From NCBI RefSeq assembly GCF_040115645.1, contig NC_089544.1, positions 4,774,001 through 4,838,000 of the forward strand: a stretch of DNA of 64,000 bases. Direction: 5' to 3'. Made by a program: the position numbers and the translations under genes. Positions 43,020 through 56,018 of the stretch are shown in pieces (positions within the stretch are counted from its first letter, which is position 1; every line of letters starts with the position of its first letter). The notes under the pieces are model-generated. The model was given only the letters and a program-made list of their open reading frames with translations. It was not told the DNA's origin and searched no databases. This DNA is from Euwallacea fornicatus. Its lineage: Eukaryota > Arthropoda > Insecta > Coleoptera > Curculionidae.

Positions 43020-43570
43020 ATCAGACAACATATACCCTTGTTATTTATCATACTACTAAATAAAAATAGAAAGCAACAATATTGCTTACGGTATACAGTG
43101 TGACCAAAATGACGATGTCAAGCATTGGATATGGTACCATATGCGATATTGGTTAAAGTAAAAAAAAGCGAACCCATTGGGAGGTCAACAAAATGATGCT
43201 TAGAAACGGACACCTACTTCTTTCGCAGATATTAGGCATTAGATCGCCTATTTATGGGTGAGGCATTAAATTTTCGTAGAAGCTAAATTGCACGAGAAAT
43301 ATTAAGATTATATTAATGCATATATATTAATATTAGTACATTAATTAATATATATATTATAAGAAATGGCGCCTCAACATAACTGGCAATAACGCCCCAC
43401 TCTAGTAGGGGTTGATGAACCAGTGGAATTGCACACTATTTTCAGTTAAAATTAATTGGGACTAAGTTTTTCCCTCCATTAAGAGCTCGAATGAGCACCC
43501 TCATTAACGTTTCCATAACAAATCTGTTACCGTTTGATAAACAGAAAAACGACGATAATCAGTTAACTAA
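43020..43570 (+). repeat. 3' flank of gene B and head of a third, gene-less unit
   Basis: From about 43390, CGCCCCACTCTAGTAGGGGT through TTAAGAGCTCGAATGAGCACC and CAAATCTGTTACCGTTTG aligns to the upstream regions of genes A and B, but the homology fades before the promoter and no exon follows. An AT palindrome-like tract (ATTAATATATATATTATAAG) lies near 43350. Confidence 0.7.
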
Positions 43571-43947
43571 AATACGGAAAGTCAACATGTGCAATGTGTG
43601 AAAATTCGTTCTCTGAATCGTTGAGGAATGACGAACAAAGACGTGGATGAAAACTATCGTTAATGTTTGAAAAAGAAATCTATCACCTTTTTCAATGCCT
43701 AGAAAAAATTATTGAAAAAAGCCAAAAAATAACGAATATTATTAAAAAAAGTGCAACACTCTGAAACTTTCTTCTCTGAATAGCTGAGGTATAACGGTTG
43801 TTGCTGTGAATCATGGCACCATTTCAAAAAGTTGATTTTAGGAAGGTGATTCGTATTGTCCTTAATGAAAGGTATTTTTAAATATCGTTTTCTGTGTCTG
43901 AGGGTGACGTCTTCCTGAGAGCATACATCGGTTTTCATTAAATAAAT
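43571..43947. other. Spacer, nothing recognised
   Basis: A 79-codon minus-strand frame (43938 to 43699) reads VTLRHRKRYLKIPFIKDN; it matches no family I know. Confidence 0.35.
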
Positions 43948-43949
43948 TA

Positions 43950-44830
43950 CGAGGTCTTCTTAAACATCATGTACATACGGAAGTGAGTAATTCTTTATCT
44001 CATTTCATGACTAGAAGTTCTTATAAGTATAGGTCCGCAAACGCTTCCTATATACTGTTCAAGTTTTAGAAAATTTCCCGATATTTCTTTATAGCTCCTG
44101 CAGGTTTTGGGATATTTAGCAAAAATTTTAAGTATAGTTTTCGTTTTAGGACTTCCATCATTGGACATGTCAAGTGGCTTTAATAATCAATAAGATGATA
44201 TTGTTTCAAGGGCTATGCTGCCTTTTCTTCCCTTGCAGTTTTCCGCAATGTACCGCTAGTAGATTGTAAAATAAAAAATGACTTTTTCATTTTGTTTAGA
44301 AAGTTTTTGGTCTCTTGCAGCTTTTTCGCATCTGCGTGTGTTGAGAAGAAAAAAAATTTATACCGATTTTCTGTAATTCACCACATGAAATTAAAATTTA
44401 TTATGATAGGAAATTATTTATTATAAGTAATTTGCTATTTTTAAGCATTTTGACACTTTCTTTATTTGGAATGTTTTTATTATTAAAGTTATAATAATAA
44501 TAATTATTATTATTATTACTTTGATAAAAAAAACTGCGTTACAACTATTGGAAAGGACTTCTTCCAGCCCTTACACAAGCGTCCTTCCTTCTTCTCGTTG
44601 ATGCCCGTACTCTTTCAAATACCGCTGTTGTATTTCTTATGGTTTCAAATGCATCTAATATTGGATTTCTTAACTCATAAACGGTATTCACTTTTAATGT
44701 CTTTTAAATTCGAATACTTAATACATAGGTACCTAGGCGCTTGCGGTTCTCTGTTTATACAAATTTTTGCTGTAAAATAAGCTACAGAATTAACCTCTTC
44801 CGTATGTACATGATATTTAAGAACACCCTG
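43950..44830. mobile_element. Inverted-repeat element, 881 bp
   Basis: The left arm (from 43950: CGAGGTCTTCTTAAACATC) and right arm (ending GATATTTAAGAACACCCTG at 44830) are inverse for more than 100 bases, including CATGTACATACGGAAG in both. TA on each side. The interior contains an (ATA)n(TAT)n tract at 44491-44519 and no recognisable coding sequence. Confidence 0.75.
44491..44519. repeat. Self-complementary ATA/TAT microsatellite
   Basis: (ATA)n immediately followed by (ATT)n makes a short perfect foldback inside the 881-bp element. Confidence 0.85.
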
Positions 44831-44832
44831 TA

Positions 44833-45742
44833 CATACACAATCGTTGATTTTACGCTTCTTTTATAATCTCTCTTAGAGGTTGGGAAGAGGAATTTTAGA
44901 GTGTGTCGTACCTTTTCGACTTTCACCTCCAATGCATTTTACTGTAAATTCTTTTTCTATTCACTTTTCCTAGATTCTGAAAAAATAAAGCATATCACAA
45001 AATATACTCTGCAAAACTGTTTTCAACGGCACATCTATTTCAACCGACAATCTGCATAAATTGTTGTGAATTTCCATAATCCCATTCATTCATAGAGGGG
45101 ATTCAAATGAATCGTATTCAAACTGCTTGTTTTAAAACCCAATTTCCCATATTTTTTTCAAATAACATCAATGTTAATATCTGGAAATACAACTTTCCAG
45201 AAAAAAATCATACTTAAACACCCAATCCCTACAAAACCATTAACTCAAATAAGCGCAACTCATCCTCATAGTTGCTCGGAGACAAAGTGGACCACACATC
45301 GGCATTCTCTTTAACAATGGTCAATATTTCTGTGATCGGTACGATATATTGGACGCCAGTACTTCAGCAGGGTGCTGCACGCACTCATTAACATTGTCGA
45401 TTGCGGAGGTAATATGTGGATGTGTACTGCGGTTCTAAGCGATAGTTGCTGCGAATCTATAAATAGAAATAAAAGAAGGTTTATCCCTAAACTTTTAAAT
45501 AAACCATTGCAGAAATTGATTTTTCCGTAACGATTTAAAGTGAGCAACCTACGTCGGGCTCAACTCTAAATACAATCAACTGATCAAAGTCAAGGTCTAC
45601 TCTATGATTAACGTAGCATGAAGTTTTTAAAAATTCACCATTTTTCAAATTTTATCAACGTTCACCTGGTCCGTATATTTTTTATCGCCTACCGCGCTAT
45701 AATAATTTATACCATTTTTCTGCTACACCCCATGTACACATA
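44833..45742. other. Spacer, nothing recognised
   Basis: AT-rich. The minus-strand 78-codon frame at 45311-45547 has no known motif. Confidence 0.4.
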
Positions 45743-45744
45743 TA

Positions 45745-46980
45745 CAGGGAGTCCAGATGTTTTGTAGCAGGATGTTAACCACGTATTCTACGCATAAAAT
45801 AAATATTAGTTTGGTATATTAACTATAATTGACAAATGTTTTGTTAAGGGCATACTGGGTGTTGAAAATTTTTTCAAATTATTTTTTATAACTCCTAAAA
45901 TTTTTGAAAAATTTAGCTGAAATTTTACGCATAGGTTAACAGCTTAATTATTAGACGGATATCCTTCACATTATTCCCTGATGATAAGGGAATGGCGAAA
46001 TACAAACTATTCACCGAAATGGGTAGGTCGTGGAGCACCAATTGCTTGCCTTCCTCGATCGTCCGATCTAACACCTCTAGATGTTTATGCTTGGGAGTTT
46101 ATGAAGAAAAATATTTACTTTTCTCCTGCCGACCCCCAAGAAGAACATATAAGACAAATAAGAAATTCTACTTTTAAGATAAATTATCAAAAATTGACAG
46201 GCGTTCCTCGGTCTTTATGGCAACGTTCTAATTTACGTGTAGAACGTACTGGCGGTTAATTCGAACAATTTTTGTAACAATTATTATTCGATATTGATTT
46301 ACGTTATTTTGCTATCGAATACATTATCACTTTTCAATTTATTCAGTATTTGAAGTTACTGTCTTCTTGTCTACTATTATTTTTATTTTTATCCTACGAA
46401 ACATTCCCTTGGCCGTTAGATCGTCAATAAACAAATCTTTATTCCGGTTTACGCCGTAGTACTGGGTCAGAAGAAGTACCGTCAGTGAAATGTCTGAAAT
46501 GTCCGAAACCAACCAAACTTACTAGATGAAAATAGTGGCACGCATTATTCCACTATTTTACAAATAATTGGAAAACAGTGACAGACATTCATACGGTTAA
46601 AACCACATAAAATTTTCTATATTGAACAAGCAATTTAAAATTTTAAAATTAAATATTTTGCGGGGTACCCCAAAAGAGTTTTGGGCGATAAAATCGGTCA
46701 AAACTCCAAAAAATGTCACCCTGTAGATTTTCACGATCATTTAGTATTATCTAACCATGTAGGCCCTAGAGAGTAGTTTTTGCTCAAAATTTAAGCTAAA
46801 TATATCAAAAACTTTGGGAGCTATTAAAGATAAATGGAAAAAAATATATAAATCTTCAACACCATGTATTTTCTTAACAAAGCATTTTTCGAATTTATTG
46901 TAGTTTATATAGCAAACTATTATGATTTTTATACGTAGAATACGTAATTAAAATGCTGCTACTAAAAACCGAACACTCTG
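45745..46980 (+). mobile_element. Two-tier inverted-repeat element with transposase remnant
   Basis: Outer ends: CAGGGAGTCCAGATG at 45745 and ...CGAACACTCTG at 46980, TA-flanked, arms about 110 and 114 bp sharing ACGTATTCTACG and TTTTGTTAAG words in inverse. Inner ends: CTGGGTGTTGAAAATTT at 45855 and its inverse ...TCAACACCATG at 46866, again next to TA. The inner unit is about 1.0 kb and carries the transposase fragment. Confidence 0.8.
45981..46275 (+). pseudogene. Transposase C-terminus (SSDLTPLD variant)
   Basis: Reads KWVGRGAPIACLPRSSDLTP then LDVYAWEFMKKNIYF and ends VERTGG, stop, FEQFL. The same C-terminal module as at 5.7, 7.8 and 41.2 kb; the third catalytic Asp (TPLD) is present and everything N-terminal is deleted. 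The open frame runs 92 codons to 46259. Confidence 0.78.
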
Positions 46981-46982
46981 TA

Positions 46983-49140
46983 TACGCTGCAAATTGTATG
47001 GAATTCTCCTGTTCATGTGAGGGAAAAATTGACGGTGAGAACAATTTGTGAGTACATGGCCAAAGTTATTTTGAAAATATTTATTCAGTGAACAAGAAAG
47101 GAGAATAAATCCTCAAGTTATAACGTTATTAACTTCTAGAAGACATGCACGGATGGTTTTCTTTAGTTTTGATTAAATCTGGCATTATGCGAGAGATTCA
47201 CAAACTATCAAAGAAAGCAATTTCACCTACAATGGTTACAAAACTAGCAGCCAGGTACGTTGAACAGAAAGGTGAATATCTGCAGGCAGCCCTGTGGTTA
47301 AATCCAGGACGTTTCCAGATAATTCTGCGGACTGAGGAAGCCACTTTCACCAAAAATTGATAATAGCAATAGACTGACGAGTGGTTAATACGTACGAACG
47401 ATTAATTAATAGCGAAGTGAAGGGCAATGAAGCTGGATAAACAAACAGCTTTTTCCGGCAAAATTGCCTCGATGACACTAATAATATTCACCGGGATAAC
47501 GTACACCCACGTCTAATCCCATCTCAATTTGACACTCAATCGTTTTAGAATTGTATAATGATATTCTATATTCGAAAAATTTCACCTTAAGGGATGTAAA
47601 TATACGCAAAAATAATCGGATAAATTGACGCCTCCCAACAAAACAAGGCTCGCAAATCCTCAACCCAGGAAAATTTTAAATCACACACAGCGCTGCGAAA
47701 GCGGAGTAAAATCTCGAAGCCATTATTCATCCCAAGAAAAGTACGTATACAAAATTTTCCCTAAATAAATTAAGACTTGCTTGAAGAATGTTGGACCATT
47801 AATATTTTTAATGATAATCGTCCTAAATGAGAAATGACAATAATGTATGTAGACGCTTCCACTTACAAAGTAAGGAGAAGAAAGCCGATAGGAACAAAAA
47901 CGGGTTTCAACCCTTTTATAAATTTACCACCCCTGCCGCCCGGTCTATTTCTCCACGTCGCCTTCGTTTTGTTTCGCCCAAGAGAAAGATTTTTGTGTAC
48001 GCATTGCTTTGGGGTCGGTAATTATTTTGTTTTTAACAGATTCCTTTGAAAAATTATTTGGTACAACAGCTTCCAGAGGGTGAAAAATTTAACATGACGA
48101 TAACGTCAGAAAATTCACAAACAACGAATGTATTGGCCCAAAAATAGATTTATAACAACCCCTACACGGTGGCCCATATTACCCCCTCTCCCTCCCTCAA
48201 TATTTCCAATTAAGTTTTTCTCCGCCCTGCGAAGAATTTATGAATCAATCCATTAACATTCTGCATTACAAGGTAGGACATTACAAGGTGAAGCAATAAT
48301 GCATCACACGGATGCCATTTTTGACCCCTTTAGTATCGTTTAAAAAATATATTCAGAGCAGAAAAAGTAGTTAAAAGAAAGCAAAAATAAAGTGGAAATG
48401 CGGGGAAGAAATAGTGGGAACAATGGTAGAAGGCAAAAGCTTTTATGTAGTTACGTGCGCTATTGTAGTGACCTACATGTTAAGAAGAGGAGTAAATGTT
48501 GAAACATCTGATGACGAGGGCATTAAAGAGGAGTGGATGGATTAAAGTGGAGGGACTGGGGTTTCTGAGCAACATAAGATATAGAAAGATTTTTCGTAGT
48601 AAAATACTGCTAGCACGAGTCGGGTAGAACCTGATTGATGTCGAATCTCTCCTTAACTGCTGGGTGCCATCACTAGTCACCACTCACAGTGATGCGATCC
48701 AAAGTCTACTAATCATATGCAGGAAGTCAGAGAAGAGAAAAACTACAAAAAGGTTTTTTTAGATGTAAAGAAATTGGGAACATCTCTTCACATGTCATAA
48801 TCTTAGATTTTTACTCCTTTCGTATTGTTTTCTTCCCTATCTTTTCTTCCCTATCTTTTCTTACCCTATTTTCCATGATACTTTGATTACGATATAAATC
48901 TATAATAAATGATAACTCTAGAAAATAAATCAAAGTCAACCATCATTTAAAATTTCATTATTTAAATTTAGTTAGAGAAGGAACACTGATGAAGCGCGGA
49001 GTACTTTCGCACCTCCAAAAAGTGATTTTACAGTAACTGTGTGCAAAAATAATGGATCATTTTTTATCTATTTATCCCAAAAATAGACAATTGGACCACC
49101 AAACTCACCATCACACTTTACTATAAACTGAGATTGATTC
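46983..49140. other. Gene-poor stretch with a small minisatellite
   Basis: No gene recognised. Three head-to-tail copies of a 14-bp unit (TTTTCTTCCCTATC) lie at 48828-48870. Frames at 47827-48049 overlap in two phases and show no motif. Confidence 0.45.
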
Positions 49141-49149
49141 ATTTCATTC

Positions 49150-49885
49150 AAAACTGGATGGTGGAAGACTGAGAGGTAATTATGAAGTTTTCACTGTGGA
49201 TCAATAGGAGGAAATTTTCGTCCGAGTAGTAGCGAATCCAGAGACGAGCACCAGACAGATCTCTGAAGGAAAGAGAAACTGTTTCCATACCATTTTATAT
49301 TCGTTGAAAATTTCTTGCCAAATGATTTTCAACCCAAAATTGATGTCTGCAATTTGTTAGTCCAAAAGCATCTTCATGACCCTTCGTTCTTTACTAAAAT
49401 ATTGTTCCTCAACGAGGCAACATTTACAATGAGAGGTACATTTAATTGGAGAAACAGCCGTTCATAAAACACAGAAAATCCTCATTTAATGAAAGAACAT
49501 CACTTTCAACATGAATCAATTAACTGCTGTAGGATTTTGGGAGATATGATTTTGGGACCAGTTGAACTTTCGGCAAAACGGAATAAAGAACGCTACTTGA
49601 TCTTCTTGAGAAACGATTTCCCTCTAGTTTTGGAGGATGTTCCACCAGCCATAAGGCAATGTTTTTGGTTTATGTAAATGGCGCTTCTGCCCTATACATG
49701 TAAGGGACTTCTTGAATATGGATTTTCCATATCACACGAGCACCTGCGCCTCAGTTAGAATTATCGGTTATTAAAGGAATTTATCGTACCCAAAGTTCCC
49801 CATGGACCAGTTTCGAGTCTGTAAATCAAAAAGTATTAGATTTATTGCCATTTACAAAATTAAAAAGTTACTTTGGCACCCTGTA
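49150..49885 (+). pseudogene. Longest remnant of the SPDLTPLD-type transposase: N-terminal and central part
   Basis: Broken frames read ANPETSTRQIS (N-terminal HTH region), HDPSFFTKILFLNEATFTMR, NWRNSRS, NTENPHLMKEHHFQHE, then GDMILGPVELS, RYLIFLRNDFPLVLEDVPPA and AIRQCFWFM. Beyond that, NGASALY and VRDFLNMDFP follow in shifted frames. This order matches the insect transposase whose C-terminus recurs in this window. The first catalytic Asp is Asn (LNEATF for the usual SDEA or TDEA), and the second also looks like Asn (NGA). GGCACCCTGTA near 49875-49884 is a likely right terminus; the left terminus is not found and the C-terminal SPDLTPLD block is missing. Confidence 0.75.
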
Positions 49886-51228
49886 AAATTGAAACAAACA
49901 CCTTTTTTTTAAAGCAATTTTTGCTCAAATCTTCTATTTTTTTACTATCTAGCACTGAATGCTTATTTGTACCATTGATTCTCAGACACCCTGTGTAACT
50001 ATAATTTAGAAAAGAGCGTTATAAGTACAAGTGACTATAGAAAAGAATCAGTGGGGTTTTTCACGTTTTTCCACATGCTAGCAGTTTTGAAAAAAAAATT
50101 CAAACTACAAGAAGAAGAATGCTAACTCAACCTTTATGTAAAAAAAAGTATGTTAGTTACTGCCTTTCTAAACAGTCCTCTCAGTTCAAAGAACCTCTGT
50201 TAGTTAAATACAACCCAGAGGACATATCTTTAAACTCTAAGCAACATATCTTTTTTTTTTTAAAGCTGTACTTCCCTAGATTCAGCGCTACAGGCGTATC
50301 GATACACACGTTATACTTAAGAGTCATTTTCTGCCGGGTTACCAAGATCACATCGAACTGTATTAATGAGTAACGATGCACGACCGATTCCGACATACAA
50401 AATCATTAGTAACAAATAGCAATAATAATGACTGGAATGATATATGTCGGGACTCTGATCGCAATCATATCGTGCTTTAAACTAGACTCATTTCCTTCTA
50501 TATTTTGATCAGTTGACTCTTTGAAAGCTGCGTTCTTAAGTTCTGTGCAAATTTCGGGGAACGTCGTAATTCGCAAGGAAAACGAAGATGACTTTAGGAT
50601 ACATTGAAATTCTCCAACGCCAGAAACTGGTTCAATCTGATTGGTCCATGTAATTAAGGTCAAAATTATTTTGAATAGTCGTATTTACCCAATTCCTTTA
50701 AAAGCAATGATAACGCGAATAGGCGGTTTAAAAGATATAGTTAAGTTTCGTTATTTCACCCAAACATCCATCATGTGAACAAAATTAATTTCATATGCTC
50801 CCCTAAAACTGCATGTATTTGCTTTTTAATCCGACATTCTAGTTCTGCTAGAAATCGAGATCTCCATATCGAGAATCGAAGAAAGCTCACCTTATGCATG
50901 GTATACTAAAGCACGTTCAAAATTAAAACCCCCAGCGACAAATAGGAAAATGCGCTTTACCAGACCAAGTGTTACAAGTTCATTTTTTTAGTTCATTTTC
51001 TAAAAAAAAGTTCATTAAAAAAATGATACTCTACAAGCTATACTATACAAATTTAAAAGGCGTATTTCTGAATTTTTTTTAGTCAAAAAATGTCTGAAGC
51101 CTTTTTGTATCTAGGAAATTGAAGTTCCACATAAATTCGTTAAAAATTGATGGAAAAATGTTTCATGGAAATGCTGAAACGCGTCAAACATTATTCTTGA
51201 TTGTGCACTTTTTGACGTGACACATGTA
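49886..51228. other. Spacer with an orphan element end
   Basis: CAGACACCCTGTGTA near 49983 resembles an element terminus without a partner. The frames at 50119-50396 and 50406-50663 carry no motif. Confidence 0.4.
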
Positions 51229-51230
51229 TA

Positions 51231-52199
51231 CACGGTTATCCAGGTAGTAGATAAATGTACTTTTCAATTTTTTTTTAATGAAGCCTCATGTATATTCCGT
51301 CGTTTTTGAAGTATTTCAGAATCTTTAAACATATCTCCCTGAACTTTTGAACATTTTTATAAAAATTGCCAATATAAACTGTTATTTTCTAACGTATTAT
51401 TAATTGTTTGAACTTTGCCGCGTTGACCTCCTAACAGTGATCAAGCCACAATTCAAATTTCTTAAGACCTTTTCCTACCATCGGAGCAAGTATTTGTTGA
51501 GCTTTTAAAAAATTTCATTTTTTACGTTTTCTATGTTGTTGGGCTTATTTAAATACATTCAATGTTTCAGGTAAACCCATAAAAGAGTTCATAGGGATGA
51601 GGCCAGGCGCCCTAGAAGGCCCCTCTAATGCAAAATACATATTTCAATAATTGTTGAATTTAGACATGGGTATGGAACATAAAATATGTTCGGAACTTTT
51701 CAAAGAACTCAAAAACGTCATAATATGGGGCTCCATAAGAAAAAAATGGGAAAGTGCATTTATATAATGCATGGGTTGCGCAGTATACAAGGCTGTTACG
51801 TCAGAAAATACACAAAAAAAACAACATTTGACGTATTCTGGCATTTTCTTAAAAAACATTTACTTCGAATTTAAAAAAATTAATGCGGGAATTTTGATCC
51901 TCTATAAATATTCGCCATGATTACCGAATTATAAGCAAGCAAAAATTTAAATAAATCATTTAATGAATATATACAAGATTTTAAACAATAGCAGTTAACA
52001 AAAGGATACAATGACCAGAACTGCATTAAATGAAAAAAATTATCTCCTTTATAGCATTGCTGCCTAAAAACGCGTTAAAGGTTTTTTTACAATTTTTTTT
52101 TTATTATTTGCGGTAGCATGGCGAATTAGGCAATATTTGCTTAAAATGATCTCAATAATATGCCCCTTAAATGTATACAATACAAAATGCAACACCTTG
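51231..52199 (-). mobile_element. Decayed inverted-repeat element with transposase remnant
   Basis: Proposed ends are CACGGTTATCCAGGTAG at 51231 and ...GCAACACCTTG at 52199, next to TA. The inverse match is weak, so the limits are tentative. The interior holds a minus-strand transposase remnant. Confidence 0.45.
51395..51620 (-). pseudogene. Transposase C-terminal remnant, very degenerate
   Basis: Minus strand reads GPSRAPGLIPMNSFMGLPET then LNVFK, and further on RLDHC, stop, EVNAAKFKQ. These align in order with the WPPRSPDLTPLDFFLWG block and the R..C...NG.HFEHL tail of the other copies. The third catalytic Asp is Asn here. Two separate matching blocks in order make chance unlikely, but the match is faint. 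Confidence 0.5.
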
Positions 52200-52801
52200 T
52201 ATATTTATGTTCTTGGGTAAATGTGCCCTTTTAAGCTGACGTGAGACTTAAATCTACTATGACACTGGCCAAATACGCTTACCGAGCAAAAAACAACTTT
52301 CACTTGAATTCTCACCCAATAATTTTGTAACCTAGCTGGCAAGGCCTTCTGTACATCTCGTCAAGAGTATTGTACAAAAATATGTGTGGTACTCTGATTT
52401 TTTACGTGATGGAACCTTTTCTGTATACCGCCGCCGATGCATTGACTGTGACCATCAGATTGTTCTAATGAGATCTCTTGCGGGTACGTCCGGGCCTCGT
52501 ATAATATAGCCTTTCATGCCTGATATCATTGTCTTGCTCTTATACAAATTACACTCATATAAAATATGTAGTAACGGATGGAGTTGAGTGCATGGATCAC
52601 AAGTGCTTTATTGCTCGGCTGTAAAACTGATGGATTTGTTAATAAAAGCAAATTATTTGCCTCAAAATTAAAGAGGGGAACTACGGAATAGGAAATATTT
52701 GTCATAAGTTACTAAACATGGATCAAATCTATGATACATGTACTTTTTTGAGAAACTGAACTGGTAGTTTTCCAGAGAACGGGATAAGAACGGTAGGTGA
52801 T

Positions 52802-53151
52802 ATCGAATGGCCACCAAGATCATCGGATTTGGCACCACTGGACTTTTTATGGGACTAGCTGAGAGGTAAAATTTTCTATACAAAACTCACGATTTTGATG
52901 AACTTACAACGATCAATTCCGGAGGTTGTTCTATATACGCAACAAGAATTTGTCAGTTTTCCGTGGTGCCGCCAAATAAGGAGAATGTAAACTTTAAACG
53001 CGTGTATTACGAACAGTATTACGCACAGCATTACGAATTGTTGCGTGCAAAATGTTCGCAAATGAACGGAAGATCTGAAAATGTCAGATTAATGCAAATT
53101 ATTTTATTAAATTCCACTTTTAACCTCGTAAAATCAAAACAACTCTTATAA
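52802..53151 (+). pseudogene. Transposase C-terminus (SSDLAPLD variant)
   Basis: Reads EWPPRSSDLAPLDFLWD, TAG stop, LRGKIFYTK, then in a shifted frame ends RAKCSQMNGRSENVRLM, the counterpart of R..C...NG.HFEHL. The third catalytic Asp is present. No terminal repeats are found on either side. Confidence 0.7.
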
Positions 53152-56016
53152 GGAGCGCAAAAAGATTAGTACGTGTTTCTCCGCGCTATTTACATAAAAT
53201 ATCTCTTATTCCTCACTTTTTATCGGCTTTGTATCTGCATATTCAATCGGTACGTGAAATTAAACCATCAATATAATACGTGATAAATTGCTGCTGGAAC
53301 TTGTTTCGGAATAAAAGAACTGGCACTATAAAGATAATTTCCCAATTAAGAAATTACACAAACTTTCTATGGAAAAAATATTACACGAAATAGATCAAAC
53401 TAACACAACAATTAAAGGTGCGGTTTATACTATTAATATACAGTTCACTTAAAGACCTCCTCATGTTTACCACATGTATATAAATTTAATTAGTTTTAAA
53501 TGACTTGCATTACACCAAGATCGGCTAATCATTTTAACCATTTCAATTGTTAAGAATTCAATTATAAAATACAATAAACATGCATGTATGTTGCAACAGG
53601 TCCTTCCTCAAGCGTTATTCAAATCCCATCGGATAAACCAGAAATCAAAAAGGAAGAAAAACACGCGTCATTTTATTGGCAGACTTTTGTTGAATTTAAA
53701 TTTGCTTGTGTGGGCGTTCGGACGAATCTTTCAGATAGGCCGATAATGGATAGATTGGATATTTCCATTGCGAAAATATCGCTTGCTCCGAAAATTGAGA
53801 TTACGATACAGCATCATTTTGCTCTAATGATTTTCACCAGAAAGAAGTGCAGTTACATTATCATTGGGATTAAAATCAATTAGCAGGTACCTGTTTAATA
53901 TTGTTTCTCTCCGAAGTCTATAAAAAAAATTGATAAGCAGTTTCTTTCCATTAAGGTACACATTTAGCTCTTTATGCTCCTTTGTGTCTAACATACCATT
54001 ATCCGTGTTACATTTGCAACCTCTATTATACCCCTAGAGGGATTAATGTTGGCAAGAAGCAGATTACAAGACCGAGTGGTGGCAAAATAATAGATTATGG
54101 TACTAGGAATAGAAACGGATCTTTTTGCACTGAGCCGATCAGGGACGACAACATGGTAGATTATGTTACTAAGGGAATCTCTTCGCGCTGAGCCCAGAGA
54201 CTGAAGGCCGAAACGAAGCTGAGGCCAGCGAATGAGCGAAGCCCAACAGAGGTTTTCTCTCCCGTGTAACATGTAATTTTTCCCAGCTGAATTGCATCAG
54301 TGAATCTGATTAACTCATGCCCCTGAAAATTACCTAAATAAAATTGCAGGCTTCGATTAGTTTCTAGTGAAATTTTGGGTTGCATAGATGCTCTTAGGCC
54401 GAAAGTAGCACCTGCGCGGTGTCTGAGGTGAACAATGTTGGGTATTAAAGCCGCTTGGAAGAAACCTTTTAATGGACACAACTCCTGTTATTAGGGAATA
54501 AAAGCACTTATACCCAATTAAAATAATCAGTGACCATAAATGTAATTATTAACAGCAAAATGAATAGGTGTTTTTCGTTCCACATGAATATACAAATTTA
54601 TTTTTATTTTACGACATCAATTTTCCTTACTGAACAAGCCTCCAACAGTAATAATTATTGCTAATTGCATTGGAACTACCGATACTCATCAATTCGCTTT
54701 GCTTCTTTCGCCTGAATGCAAATATATGAGTATTCATGTTACTTTTAGTTCTCGCCGTGAAATTTCTAATGCATATTGTTCAGAAACGACATCTTGCCTA
54801 TGAGCACGAGTTCTACAAAAATTTTCGAATTAGCACTAAACAGGCTTTTTGAATGCAGTTATGTATAGACATGTAGAAAATGTTAGGTGGCAAAAAATTA
54901 AAGAGCCTGCAGTTTTTGTTCGGATGCCTGAAATTGTTCATAATGAATTGCTAATTTTTCGCTCATCAATACTCGATAAAGTTTACGTACACGTACGTCC
55001 GTTTTTCCATTATCGATTTACGGATGTCCATTAAATGTTGAGCTGATTGCGGATCGTTCCATTCATATTAGCCATTTTTCCGTTTACTCATGAGATTAGC
55101 TAAATCGTCCTATAAGCAGAAAACGTGAAATCGATGCAAGAGTAGGTGGGCTTAAAATGTTTGCATGACTATCATGACATGCCAGCCACATTATATAATT
55201 CCTTTTCCTCATGAAATTATCCTATTTGTGTCTTTATTGTAAGGAGATCTTTCGGATGCAGACTGACAAGAACACTTCTAATGCCAGACACAATACCTCC
55301 TTAATCAAGTGAACGGCCAAGTATGTTTGTGCTGCCTTATATTTGTGACGTAGCTTATTTTAACTGAGTTTGAATAGGTTCTAATCTGGAATTGTGCAGG
55401 GCGAGGAGAGAAAAGATATCCTACTCAGGAAGAAATCTAAGAGGTGAGGCAAAAAAATAATTAGCGAAACGGTACGTCGATATAACAAGAAAATTAATCA
55501 GAATCTAAGTTTAATCAAACCTACATGCAAGAACCGAAAAGCCTGTCCCACTTTTGGTCAAACAACTGAACGTTGCCTAAATTAAATTATGGAGTGTTTC
55601 CAATTTCATGCCCGATTCATCACATGTCAGAGGACCAAGGAATAAAGGGACGAGAGAGAGGGTCGCTTGAAGGGGGGTCCACCCACTGTCCCCAAGGTGC
55701 GCCCCGAGTATCGTCCCACAATAGATAATTAGTTTGATCGGCGAACTACACTTGACATTTAATAGTAATCACGAGGTGGTAGCAAGTGGTCTGTAAATCT
55801 TCCACCTAAGAGTATTCTTGCCTCCAGGATAAGTATAAATCGTTAAAGCGGTTTGTGTACGAGAGGCGTTATAGGGTTCATGATAATTTCACTATGAGCC
55901 AAAATGCGACGATAAAAACTAGGTCGTTGTATTTCTGCACTCACTGGGAGGACCCTCGCCACTTTGAAACCGCGAAAATTATTTTTCCTCGTCACTCGAA
56001 TTTTTCTTGCTCGCAC
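53152..56016. other. Stretch with one odd ORF and a small tandem repeat
   Basis: A 99-codon frame (53584-53883, first ATG 53587? in the same frame region) contains KEEKHASFYWQTFVEFKFAC; unrecognised. A 66-bp unit is tandemly repeated with changes at 54091 and 54157 (TAGATTATGGTACTA / TAGATTATGTTACTA). It is followed at 54184-54254 by a purine- and CpG-rich tract (GAGCCCAGAGACTGAAGGCC, GAATGAGCGAAGCC). Nothing else is recognised. Confidence 0.4.
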
Positions 56017-56018
56017 TA

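Noticed and set aside
53584..53883. 99-codon frame considered as a gene
   Set aside because: No signal, domain, splice or poly(A) evidence; kept only as a remark.
54161..54481. 106-codon minus-strand frame
   Set aside because: Overlaps a second frame and a tandem repeat; no motif, no splice or promoter evidence.
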